Below are positions 25,488 through 37,125 of a stretch of 64,000 bases of DNA, one piece after another. Below the pieces are notes generated by a model that was not told where the DNA came from, searched no databases, and saw only the letters and a program-made list of their open reading frames with translations. The stretch is from Camarhynchus parvulus (Eukaryota; Chordata; Aves; Passeriformes; Thraupidae): assembly GCF_901933205.1 (NCBI RefSeq), contig NC_044573.1, forward strand, positions 32,361,493-32,425,492, given 5' to 3'. How positions within the stretch are numbered: the first letter of the stretch is position 1; each line of letters starts with the position of its first letter. The translations under genes were made by a program, and so were the position numbers.

Positions 25488-27524
25488 AGTGAAGAAATTC
25501 TGAACAATGGGAAATGCTTTTTCAAAATAGTGAGTGACAAGGGTTGAGTATGTGATTTGGATTTCAAATTCTGCTCCTAATGCTAACACTGCTACTAGCT
25601 TAACAGGAGCATTTCAATACAGAAGTATATAGAGAGGAAAAGGGGTTTCTTCTTCTGAATAGAGCCGTGGAGTTGAATGAAAGTCCTGTGGAAGTGTTCT
25701 GTGATTAACTGTGTAATTGTTTTAGACACTGTGAGAAGTAATGGCCTCACTTATTGTCATTGCTGCTTGTTTTTAAAAATCAGTCTTTCACCCAAAAAAG
25801 TGAATTATCCTTGGAGCTTCAGAGATCTAGACTTACTATTTTTTTCTCCACTAACTGATATGAGCAAGAAAACTTACTAGATTCATGAAGTCCTTCTCTG
25901 TATACTTGTGTTCCTGGAGAAGGTTTGCCTACAAATGTAGCAAGAATATTAACTGAAACCTTTTAACTTGCACTCTTCCCTTCTGGGGGAGAGTGGACAG
26001 GAGTTGGCTGATGATGCCAGAACAATTGATCTTCTGCCTCTGGCTGAAGGCCCTGCAAGAAAACAAGGGTGGTAGGAAATCATCTACAGGTGGATGAAGT
26101 ATCTTGACAGCTTGGTCCTTGCCTGCAGTCTGTAGGAGTGGTACCGGCTGATAACCCAGGGATCATTCTTTGCTTAGGTTTTTTGAAGTTTCTGGATTGG
26201 TGGCAGTGGTGTGATGTTGATAGTGCTGCTAATGAATAAAGATTATTTTCTGCTGAACACCTAATACTGTCAAAGGTAAGCTCAACAGAAATAATGTGAA
26301 TGCATCTGATCTACTACCTGTTAACATATTGAATGCCTTGTGCATGTTGGCAGTGCTTTTGGTGTTACTGCCAACAGCTTCATTATTGCCAACTGACTTT
26401 GTTTTAGAGCCCTCAGAAAAACACCAGGAGTACCTTGTGGCTCATGTCATCCTCAAACTCCTTCACAGCAGAGACAGGCTTCTGCCCAGCTCTGGGACAG
26501 TGCTGAATTAGAAAAGCTAAGTTGTTACATTCTGAAGCATCTGTGAGCTCATGAAGGTGCAAAAAGATGCTGTAGCCCCAAGTGACAGAGTGGGTAATTG
26601 CTTCATGCTTTATAAGCATGGTGATTGAATGTCTAGGACGTTAGCTTTGCTGGCATACCACTTCCTTTATTTGTTTGTTTAATTATTAATTTTTTTTTGT
26701 TGCTGTATAATGTGCACACAGCTGGGACTACTAGCCATTTTCCAGAAGTCTTAGCTATGAAAGGAAACCCTTTAATGAAATTTGAAATTAAATTTTTCCC
26801 TTTCCATTGGCAAGTGTTTCAGGTTTTTCCATTTAATTAAAAAAGATCCCATGTGTAGAAAGGGAAACACTCTCCATACAAATGTGTTCAGTCTGTTTTG
26901 TTGTGGACCATATATAGAAGACTCAATGTTTTTTTGGACACAGATAATTTCTTTTTAAAGTTGTGAGGTTTTTATCAATAAAATATCTTAGGCAAATACT
27001 TGAGTATGTTTAAATGAGTGTATAGTGCATTTTATGGTTCAGGCCCACTAAAATTCAGTTTATGGTTATCTTTTGTTTTGCAGCAGACACTTGTGTTTGT
27101 TGGTAATGTGACCTTTGATTTGGTTTACTTGCATATTAAATAGCTACCTGGTAACATATGTGTCTCATAAATGTTCTAAGTAGATGCACAGAGCTTAAAA
27201 ATGAGGCTTAGTGCTGTCAGCCTTAGAAGACTGGAAGGGACTTCTGCAGTGAATGAATTTCTTTTCTCTAATGTATTTAAACAACACACAGTATCTCAAC
27301 AGAAAGTGTGGGCTCGTGGTGATACTTGCTCAGTGAGTTTCTGTGGCTTGTGTTATGCAAGAGTTCAGAAAGGGTGGTAGGATGATGCTTTTGACTTTAA
27401 TACAAAAAACTAGCCTCTTCAGAAGATTACTGAACTCTTCCCTTCTGTTTTGCAGAATCTCACAAATTAGGCTTGTATTATTGCATCCCACTGTTTTCAT
27501 ACAAGCTTTAAAAAGACAGATTCA

Positions 27525-27539
27525 AGCACAGACTGTGCT
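27525..27539. promoter_or_regulatory. Candidate steroid-receptor response element, copy 2
   Basis: An identical 15-mer to 25473-25487, including the same GAC spacer, with symmetry extended by A/T flanks to 17 bp. It lies 2052 bp from copy 1. The flanks differ, so this is not a simple larger duplication. Confidence 0.4.
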
Positions 27540-27687
27540 TTGAAAGGAGTGTTTGTGTGCTTTTTATACATTTGGCAGTTGCCATGGTTAGTTAGTGTCA
27601 GTACAACACAGTTTACAATCTAATGAGCTATTTTTGAGAAAATTCATTAGCTACAGAGCACGAGTTTGTGCATATGAGCTTGTGCAC

Positions 27688-27699
27688 ATGCACGTGCAT
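27688..27699. promoter_or_regulatory. 12-bp palindrome centred on a CACGTG E-box
   Basis: ATGCACGTGCAT is perfectly self-complementary and contains the canonical bHLH site CACGTG (USF, MYC/MAX, CLOCK/BMAL type). It sits in a 20-nt strictly alternating purine/pyrimidine run (27681-27700). Function is not shown by sequence. Confidence 0.3.
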
Positions 27700-28814
27700 A
27701 AGCATATCCCAGCACACAGCCATTCACTCTGGTTACATGACCCAAACATCCAGTTTACTGGTCCATCCTTCAGTGAACCAGCCTATTACCTTATGCATAC
27801 CTGGTCTGGAAGGAATAAGATTGTTTGCTGGTTTTGGAAACTATCTTACAGTAAGAGAGAAGTATTATGTAGCTTCTACCAGCTTTTGACATAATTCTGT
27901 GTTATAGTTGTTTCCCCATTACAAAGATAAGAGGGGAACTGAAACACCCTGAAAAACCTGGATAGTGCAGTACTGAGGGGAGATAGCTGAGTGACCATTA
28001 TGCACAGCCAAGCCATTCACAATTTGGACAGCTTTGTGCTAGAGCTACTAATCAAATGCTGACTTCTTTGGAGCAGAGAGGAGGCCAGGATTATTTGCTC
28101 TGCCAGAGTATCCGTCTATCTGTGCTGCTCTTCAGTGTAGATAACACTGTTTCCAAGAACCTACAGATCGAGGAAGCGTTTTCTGAGAGGCTCACGTGGA
28201 GGCATGTCAACTTGAGTCTGGCTTGTTAGCTCCAGGTGTCCTCCTGTGGCTGCTTCCAGCCGCAGCTGATAGCTGAGCTGTGGTTCAAGGCCACTTGTGG
28301 GTGATGACAATGAGTTCAGTGGAGCTCCTGGGCTTGTAACTTAGGCAGGCCTGGGATCAGGGCAGAATGTCACTGTGAGAGTCTCTATATCAGTGCGACT
28401 GTTGATTTGTCATGGTTAAATTGTCCTGAAATACTGGGAGATTGACTGAATTTACAGAGTGGTGACTAAGCACTAGAAGGTTTGGACTTAGAAAGCTTGT
28501 TTTGTTGCTTGAGGCTAAAGAAATTAGTCTATTAACTGTGTAGAAGAGGTAGATTTTAAATTGAGCCGCTGGAAGGAGACATGTGATCTTGTACTTTAAA
28601 GCAAGTGTAGTACATAAAAGATTTCTCAATGGGCTTTTTTTGTAGCATACCTTTATTTCCAGAGCAGCTGTGAACAGGACTTGTCTGAAAAGCAATGCAC
28701 ACAGATGTCTCTGATGAAAATTTAAACATTTTATTGCTGTCTAAAATTGATATTAGATTGTATATTTTGTTAAGTTTTTTTTTACAGAAGTAGTAACATT
28801 TCCTACCTCCTCCT

Positions 28815-28875
28815 TAAAAAAAAAGAAAGCAAAACACCCAAAAAACCCCAACTCCCCCCAAACCTATAAAAAGAA
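28815..28875. repeat. A/C-rich low-complexity tract
   Basis: Runs of A interrupted by C clusters (AAAACACCC, AAAAAACCCC, CTCCCCCC), followed by A-rich sequence. Confidence 0.8.
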
Positions 28876-30457
28876 AGATTTTTCAGCAAAAAAAATGACG
28901 CTGGAAACCAGTTGGAACTTTGTCTCATCAGAATATTGATTTTTTTTCCTTAATCTTTTATGTGGGCTAAATTCTCTACCTGGTCTAGGCATTACTGATG
29001 TTAGAAAGCTGTGTGTGCCTTTCATGAAGGAAAAAATTCTGGTAGAAGTTCCCAAATACTTACATTTCTTTAAAGCAAAATTTTGTATTAGAAGTTTTCC
29101 ACAAGAATTGTTTTGACCAACCATGCTTACAAAGACATTAAAAGAAAAAGGGTCCTCCCAGGAAGAATTTGCTTGGCATTCCATGAAATGGAATTCCCAG
29201 GAAACTGGATGCATTGTAACAAATAGTGCACAATTTCAGTGAAGGAGTAAAGAGCCCTATTTTTAGTCTCTCTCAAACACTTGGAGAGAGCTTGTAGATG
29301 TTAAATTCTTGATACATTAGTTATTCCTGGCCCACCCAGGCTGTTCTGGAGAACATGTCCTTGGTGAGTGCTGAGGATCCTACTGGTATTGTTCAAGGGT
29401 ACAAATTGATCTGAAATGAAATTTCAGGGCATTTCTCCATAGGGATGTTATGGATTGTTCCGCTGTAACGGCTAATTGGGGTCTAGTGGTGTAGCTGGAA
29501 TCTGGACACATAAATTAGTGTCATCTTCAGAAAGAACCAGAGCTAAGTGACATATTTTGTTGAGTATTCCTTTTAGATCTAATGTAATTTCAGATATTTG
29601 TAAGATTAAAACAGAGGCCTAATATGATAAATTCTGTAAGTGGCTAGATTGGCTGCTTGAGAACAATTAATATTGAGGAAAGTCTTTCTTGTTACTATTT
29701 TGGTCTGAGGGAGGAAAGATCCTCTCAGATTTATGCTTAAAGATACCCCAGAATAGTAGTATTACTATTTCACCAATCATTTAAACAAAAATCAAGCAGT
29801 ATTTTAAAATTTGAAAAATTAAGAGTAATACAAGGACTTAAATAAATGCTGTGTTTTTTCCCACCCTTTCTTTTCTTGTAGTCTGTGAGCTCTCCATGTG
29901 CACTGGAGTAGATCCCCATGTAGTTAAGTAAAAGAAGTAGTCAATCCTGCTTCAGATTTCATCTTAAATTAACAAAACAGGTAATTATTTTATGAAAAAT
30001 ACATAAAAGAGAAGTGAGCAAGCAGATAATGATGTGCATCTCTCCAATCAGTTTCCCTAGTTCCCTTTCCACAGTATAGGTGTTTGTGCTGTACATCAAG
30101 CACGATACAAGAAGAGAGGGGATCTGGGAGCAGGGCATACAAAGGTGACTGAGAGAGCCAAGGGCAGGGAAGTGGGTTTTGAATTTTCTTTATGTGGTTT
30201 ATATGAAGCAGAATTCTTCTTAGTGCCCTGGCATGCTCCTGACAGCTCCCAGGATTCTGGTCAATCTCATCACAAATTGGTTTCTGCCGTTACAAATCCA
30301 AGAGGAAAAGTGAAGTTACTAATTTAATGTAAAGACTTTCTGACTTGGCTCACAGCTTACTCCAGGGCTGCTCTGTGTCTACTTGCAGGCCATAAGCACG
30401 AATGAGTTTTCTGTTTACAAACAGTGCATTTGGCTGTGCTGAGGCTGCCCATTTAGG

Positions 30458-30495
30458 AAAAAAAAAAAAAAAAAAAAGAAAGCAAGCAAGCAACT
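30458..30495. repeat. Poly-A (20 nt) followed by GAAAGCAAGCAAGCAA
   Basis: A 20-base A run at 30458-30477, then a short AAGC repeat. Upstream sequence is not a recognised gene or SINE, and no target duplication is obvious, so a processed retrocopy is not supported. Confidence 0.85.
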
Positions 30496-32078
30496 GAAAA
30501 ATGTAGTGTCATGATGTATTTGAAACATTCAATGGTATGTAATCCATCAGGGCAACTGAGGTTTTACCACAGTAGGTTATGCTGCAGTCTGAACTCACAG
30601 TGCTTCCTTGGTAGGCATATTGTCAATGGAAAAGATGCAGAGCTGTTTTAAATCTTTAAAGCAGCAATTGTTTTCTTCTTCTTAGATTTACTGTCTTGAA
30701 GCTCTGAAGAGTGCAGGTAGTATTTTCAAAGTTAAAACAGTTCTTGTTGGTTTTTTTTATTTTGTTTATAAATTCCAAAAGATTGTCAGGGTGTTGCTCA
30801 AATGAAGGATAAGTGCACCATAGTCAGCTGTGGTTGGAAAACTTGAATATGTTACAGAAGACTGAAACTTTATGAGGCAGGTTTTCAGAATACAAAAGAA
30901 ATAAATAGGTTCTATCTGTCAAAACTGTTATTCATGTAAAGAAGTGACTGGAAAATGAAGATACAACTGAGGGAAACTTTGCTTAAGAATAACATTATTG
31001 CAGATTTTATTTGACTTTGAGTGGTTTTACACTTTGGCTGTCTACAAAGAATGATTTTGATGATGCAGATAATTGCAAATGGAATTTTTTTGCAAACTTT
31101 TGGCAAATCTCTTCATTCACTGTGAGTGTATTTTGCTTCTGAAAGGCTTTTCCATGTGCAGAAGGAGTTCATGATGAAGGATTTCTGTGTGAAGGAGTTT
31201 CTGCAGAGGGGCTGCTCTGGTTTCCTGTTTTGGGAAGGCTCTGCAGAGAAAGTGTTTTCTGGCTGTGGATGCAGCATGCGTTATAACTTCAGCAGATAAA
31301 TTGTTCTGGATCAGGCAGATAATGGCAACTCTGGTGGGCAGCAGGGTGCTCAATGATGAATTGCATTTTGACACACTTTCAGTGCTCCTTCATGATTTCA
31401 CTCTCAGTGAGTTGCTTCTGTTTGCCTCTATTGTGATTTATCATTCACATCAGTACACATCTTACCTTTACTCTCTTGTTCTGTTTGTCTCCTTGCCATT
31501 TGCATGTCCCCAGTGTGGGAGGCTCCCTGTCCCTGCCATCCCAGATACTACAGTGTCCCCCTCACCCTGCATTTCCTCTGAATACTCCCTGGTCCCCATC
31601 CTAGCATTGGCAATCCAAACCTCAGAGGGACTGGACCAGACTGTGGAAAAGCATCTATAGCTAGTTCTGATGTTTGGAAAAGTTCCTTGGTTAGTTGTCA
31701 GTGGAAGTGGAAGTACTAACTAGGATAAAAATCAGTCATTAGGTATGTTCCTATTCCTGGTGGGTGTGCTTATGAGTAAATGTTTGGTTGTCTAATGAAA
31801 ATTAAATATTTCACTTTTTGAGATGTGAACATACATTTGATTAAGGAGCCAATATGAAAGAAAATAGTTTTGAGTCAGAAAATAAAAACAGGCTTTTTGG
31901 AAAACATGTTTTGGAAAAATATTTTTTTTATTTATAAAGGGCAGGAGATACTTAGAGCTGCTTCTAAAGCTGAAGATGTAGAGAAAACTTGCAGGTGCAA
32001 CTAAGAACAGAAGTTAGAGCCTTGTGATTTTCTGCAAGTCTCTGGAGGAGGCTTTATCAGTAGTAACTAATTTTTATG

Positions 32079-32649
32079 TGTTGTTGTTTAGCCCCAGCCA
32101 GCAGCCAAGCCCCAGGCACCTGCTCACTCTCTCTCCCACCAGTGGGGGAAAAATGGGAGGGGGAAAAATGAGAAAACTAGTGAGATAAAGAAAACTTGAG
32201 ATAAAGACAGTTTAGTAGGAAAAGCAAAAACTGTGCACGCAAGCAAAAAAACCCCCAAGGAATTAATTCAGCACTTCCCATGGGCAGGCAGGTGTTCAGC
32301 AGAGCAGGGCCCCATCACAGATAACACTGACTTGGGAAGACAAACAGCATCACTCCAAACATCCTCCCCCTTCCTCCCCACTTTATATACTGAATGAGAT
32401 GCCGTATGGTCTGGAATATTCCTTTGGTCATTTGGGTCACCTGTCCCAGCTGTGTCCCCTCCCAGCCTCCTCATCAGTGTGGCTGTAGGACAAGCAGCAA
32501 AGGCCTTGGCTCTGTGTAAGCCCTGCTGAGCAATAACAAAAACAGCTCTGTATTATCAGCCTTGTGTTCAGTTCAGCACAAATCTGAAACATAGCCCTGT
32601 ACTATCCACTGGGAAGAAAATTAAATCTACCCCAGCTGAAACTAGCACA
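32079..32649 (-). mobile_element. Solo LTR, endogenous-retrovirus (ERVL-like) avian family, copy A
   Basis: Termini are TG...CA; on the minus strand it starts TGTGCTAG and ends ACAACA. On that strand a canonical TATATAAAG lies at 32381-32389 and an ACTAAACTGTCTTTATCTC block sits near the 3' part, giving the orientation. I recognise the CCCCAGCCAGCAGCCAAGCC end and the CCCATGGGCAGGCAGGTG core as a family abundant in neoavian birds. No internal retroviral sequence flanks it, so it is a solo LTR left by recombination. No clean target duplication remains (TTATG before; TAATG after, offset by one base). Old and diverged from copy B. Confidence 0.85.
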
Positions 32650-35600
32650 GTAATGAAGGATATTTTTACTAAACCACCTACTGTAATTCTTGATCTGTAA
32701 GGAAGCTAAACTCCTACAAGCATCAGCTTAATAAAGATGCTCTGAATGTCTTTTAGAATAGTTCTTCTCTCACCACGGACTATATAGAAGCTAGAGGTAC
32801 TGTTTGGACAGCTAAATCAGGTTCATGTGATTCAGCATTATGTATACACCTAATGGTTTTCTATGGACTTCCCCTCATTGGAGTTTACATAAATGTGAAT
32901 TTCTGTGCAGATATGGGAAGACAAAAGAAAGTTACTGATTCAGCATTTGGCTAATTATTTGTTGCTGCTGTCAGAACTACCTTTCTAGAAGGAAGCTGAC
33001 TGTGACTTTTCCTCTTGGGCTTCTTTCTGGGTTAGAGCATGTCTGTGCTGCCTGAGGGGTGCCCAAGGGCCCTCCTCTAGCTACATACAAAGTCCTTTCC
33101 CAAACAGCACTTTTATCCTTTGAAACTCAGACAGTATAGTGAATTGTGTAGGGCCAGTGAATTCACTAATAGATAACCCACTGAGCAGCTAGACTCAGGC
33201 TAGTCATACAGTATAGCTGCTGTTTTAAATGAAAAGCATCCTGGAATGAAAATTGTATCATTTTAAATGAAAAACTCCTAAATAATGTTCTCCATAGACT
33301 GTAGTTAGAATAGTTGCCTTGAAACAGTGTCTCCACTGATTGTTACTACATTACTCATTGGAAGATTGCTTTCTTTTTCTATAGTCCTTTCAGAATGTAA
33401 ATGAATTTAGATTATTATAATTGTTTGCCTTGGATCCTGCCAATTAAAAAAGAAGAAAGATGGAATAGAGGTATTGTTTTGCAAGTGACAATTAGATATC
33501 TTGCACTGCCTTAGGTTGCATTTCTGTTTTCCTAATTTCCTATGAATACAGTTTTGGTTTTTTCTTTCTTTTCACTTTTATTTTCCATGGGGATTGTCAG
33601 CAGAAAATTTTAATCTAATTATTCAGGTATCATGTTTTTGTTATGGAATGCCTTTCTTGCCACAAAGGCCTGTATAGGCTCCCCATGGTACTTCTGGCTG
33701 GCATCTTCCTAGCCCTGGAGTTTTTCTCTTCACATCCCAGTTATGTTGTGGAGTAGAAAGGCTAAAGCAGCCTCTTTCACTAAAAGGTCTTCAAGATCCA
33801 TGAGCGTTAGCTTTTAAGTGGCTTAACTGGTGGATGTGAGATGCTGTCCATACCCACACACAGTGCAAAATGTCACAGATCTGCTAATGGGCTGAGGTTT
33901 AGGACGGCAGGTCTGAGGAGCCCCATGGTGGTCGCTCTATTACAGCGCTGGCCTGACTCACCAGATGTTGCTGTGGTTGTGCTGCCACATCACAGCTGTG
34001 CTCGTGTGAAGCAAAAACAGCTTCAGCTAAAGAAGAGAAGGACACATCCCTGCAGAATGCAGAGCCAAAGTAGGATCAAAAGGTCAAGAGTTTCTGCAAG
34101 ACAGAATGTATGCTGGCATGTCATCGAGTGGCAGAGTTGGTGAGTTAAGCAGCAGTTGTTGCAGAACAGAAATAACTTCTGGATCAGGTTCATGCTTGTT
34201 TATTCCCCTGTCCTCTTTATAATGAGCAGCTTGTGGCTTCTGAGGAAATGCAAGAAATTCTGTGGGAGCCAGGCATAAACACATCTTCTGACTTCTAGTA
34301 CAGAGTTGCGTGGTTCATTTGCATCTGGTTCAATCCATGTATCATCAGCTTGGCCAGTCACGTGGGGCACAGTGTGTTCCTGGCCAAGACCAGCTGCACA
34401 CTATTGGGAAATATTGTCATGCGAGTCCTCACCTGGGTTGCAATGGCATTTCTTCAGCAGTCTGGATTTAGTGCTGAGTTTACTACCTTAGTATCAAAGT
34501 TTGCCATTATAGTACTTCAACTGCAGAGAACATGCTAAGCTGCAAATTAGATTTCTTCCTGTTTCTTAATGTCTACCCATCTTTATTTAATAATAGAGTT
34601 CATGGTAGATTTTCAGCAAACAAATTGACCACAATTTTGACAGGAGTGGTGGGAAAAAAGCTCTAAACTTTAGACAGTACAAAAATGTTAATTTTGGAAA
34701 AGCCAATTTGTTTTTTTTTTAGCAACAAAGCCCAGAACCTTTTTTGAAAGGACTTCTGCACCTTAGCCAACTGCAATAGAACAATTGCTGGACAAATCAG
34801 TTCTATATTACAGTTTGCCATATCATACTTAAAGACAACTCCAGTCAAATTGGATGTAAACTTTGTAGACATGGAAGGTACGATCTAAAAAAGCCCAAGG
34901 GGATTTTTTTAGAGGCAGACACTACTACAGGAAAGATAAAATGTGACTTGAATCTGAAGGGAAGTCAGAGGTTAGTGACAGTTGAGCACAGCTCAGGATA
35001 TGTCACTGACATTTGAACTTTGTAATATAAATGGTCAGGACAGTCAGGTTCCTGCTACAGAGAGAATGTTTTGCCAGCCAATGTTATTTTGTTGATCTTT
35101 TGACCCATTATTTAAATAGTGATGAGAACATTTAGAGCGTCATTGGAAAACAGAGTTCTACAGTGATGTAATCAAATCTCCTCTGAGCTTTATCACCTTT
35201 CTGACATTTTCTGAAGTCATAGCACCTGGTAAAAGATATGTTGACCTGTCAGTTAAATTTGGATCTAGTAAATATATCTTTAGGTAGTGTTTCATCATTT
35301 CATCCTTGTCAGAGATTGTTATTTTAGTAGCTATGAACACCCATGCACAAGATACCGTTCCTATACTCAGCCAAAGCTGCTCTCTAAGAGTGGAAGTTGT
35401 TTTTCTGATAAATGTTTTCTATTAACCACCAGGGCTGCTCAGCAGATGAGTATTTATGTCACCATCTCTCATCTTGTCATGCTTGTAGTTTGCCTTCTCT
35501 TGCTGCTTATGTTGCAGAGGTCTCTGACTGAGCTTCAATTATGTAGGTGTGTGCTATGGCTGTGGGAGAAATGGGGCAAGATGCACCTTTGCCTTCAGAC

Positions 35601-36739
35601 AAAGGCAAAGCAAAGAAGTCAGTTCACATTCCCTGCCTCCTCTTTACCTCTCCAAAGCATCCCATTCCCAGTGGGTGGAGAAAGGGATAAGAATTTGTTC
35701 TTACTCTTTCAATGCATGCTGTAGCCACTGAGAAGGATTAATTCTGTGGGAGGTGAGATGTACCATATAAATATTTGCTGTACCTGCTCCCCAGTCCTTG
35801 CCTCTATACCCATCTTTTGTGTCAGTGTGATTCAGTGTCATCTGAGCCTTTAGTGGTGTAAGCCAAAGCCACTGATACCAGCAGTGAATTCACATTATTT
35901 TGGTGAGGCAGTGCCTCACTGAATACTCAGAATTGGTGTTTTTGTTAAATACTAGCCAAATATTAAGGGCATTAGTTGCATCAGGGTGCTGCTGATATTT
36001 TCTAAAAGTCAAGGTTTTTTCCAGCCAAAACTTACTGAAAAGCACCCATGGTGACAGAATCATTGAAATTCTAAAAATAATTAGGGCAGTAGTGAGACAT
36101 AATTATACCTACCTTGTTATTGGAACTAAACTGTGCTGCACTGAAAATACCATTCTTGGAAAGAAAATTCATTCCTAAATATCAGTCTCTGAATTCTCAA
36201 ACATATTTGCTTGAGCACAATATGTTGTTAATAGTATTTAAGGGAGATTTTAGGTATTTAGATGCTTAACCTCCAGTGGCTTTAGATCCTACTGAAACGA
36301 TGCAAAAAGCCTTTCAGAACTGGGCCTTTTTATTACTGCAGCAGTGAACATTGTACTAAACCTTGAGAGAGCAATGAATTTTAAAGAAAAAATGTATTTA
36401 AGAGAAGTGAACACAGTTTGAGATGGAGGCGAAAGCCAGCTCTTAATCCTATTTGTGGGCTTTGCTCCAGCTGGGCTAGCTGTGTGTGTCAGGGAAGCCA
36501 GATTTGGCATTGGGAAGCAATAACACTAAAGAAGACATAGGGATGGAGAGATGCAGTATGCAACAGCTAAACTGTATTCTGTATTTCTGGGAACATTGGG
36601 ATGAGGAGAGCGGAATTCCTCTCTACAGTGTTATGATATTGGAGCATGGGGAATACTGGCTACAGTGTTGTGAGAGAGATTGGGAAACCAGGGAGTTCAG
36701 GGGAGGGGATTAAGAATAATTAACAAGTCCTAATAAAAG
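32650..36739. other. Unique AT-rich intron
   Basis: No recognised repeats. The open frame of 145 codons at 35287-35724 and that of 100 codons at 33841-34143 have no motifs or splice context. A GC-moderate stretch at 34300-34480 is unassigned. Near 36241-36300, TTTAGGTATTTAGATGC resembles a widespread ancient amniote repeat word, too short to call. Confidence 0.5.
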
Positions 36740-37125
36740 GGCTAAATGAGTATAGCTTGGCTAAGTGGTGACTAATATGGCTAAGGGATAGAAGAGCCCA
36801 CAAACATCAGAGGGATGGAACACCCACAAAGAGAGAAGAATTATTTAGCGTAAAGGATGAGTTGTAGCTATAAGTAAATGGAAGAAATCAGACAAAGAAG
36901 AACCTAATCTCAATATTGGGAACAATTTCCTGAATTATAGTTCAGTTATTACTCCCTGGAACAATCATCCTCAAGAAGTGTGGGAGCCTGACTTTTCCCT
37001 GTGTTAAACACTTGGCTGTAAAAATACCACACACACAACTGGAGCAATCTTAATCTTAGTGTGAGGGAATAGAAAAGGTCTAGGTGTCCACCACCCCTAT
37101 GCACTCTGAAAGAATAATACATCTG
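36740..37125 (+). mobile_element. Ancient CR1-like LINE 3' fragment, sense strand
   Basis: Ordered similarity to the CR1 ORF2 end and 3' tail. AGCTTGGCTAAGTGGTGACT corresponds to the 'SLEKRRLRGDL' region. Then come GAAGAATTATTTAGCGTAAAGGATGA, a GACAAAGAAGAACC...CTCAATATTGGGAACAATTTCCTGA block equivalent to 'GRFRLNIRKNFL', then CCCTGGAACAATC...CCTCAAGAAGTGTGGGAG equivalent to 'W..LP..VVE'. Near the end is GAGGGAATAGAAAAGGTCTAGGTG, resembling the terminal 'ggactagatgacct' tail. Many lesions; non-functional. Confidence 0.68.

Larger units (their letters stand above)
25488..32078. other. Unique intron, mostly featureless
   Basis: Contains the second GRE-like palindrome, an E-box palindrome at 27688, A-rich tracts at 28815 and 30458, and a stretch at about 25980-26280 with an AATAAAG and some texture of an old LTR that I cannot confirm. 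The 131-codon open frame at 31265-31660 and the 116-codon minus frame at 28864-29214 have no domain or splice support. Confidence 0.5.

Noticed and set aside
30145..30477. Processed retrocopy ending in the 20-nt poly-A
   Set aside because: Upstream sequence has no recognisable mRNA-like content and no flanking target duplication is evident.
35287..35724. 145-codon plus-strand open frame with a hydrophobic middle
   Set aside because: The leucine-rich stretch reflects CTT/CTG-rich DNA. No homology is recognised and no acceptor/donor pair would place it in a transcript.
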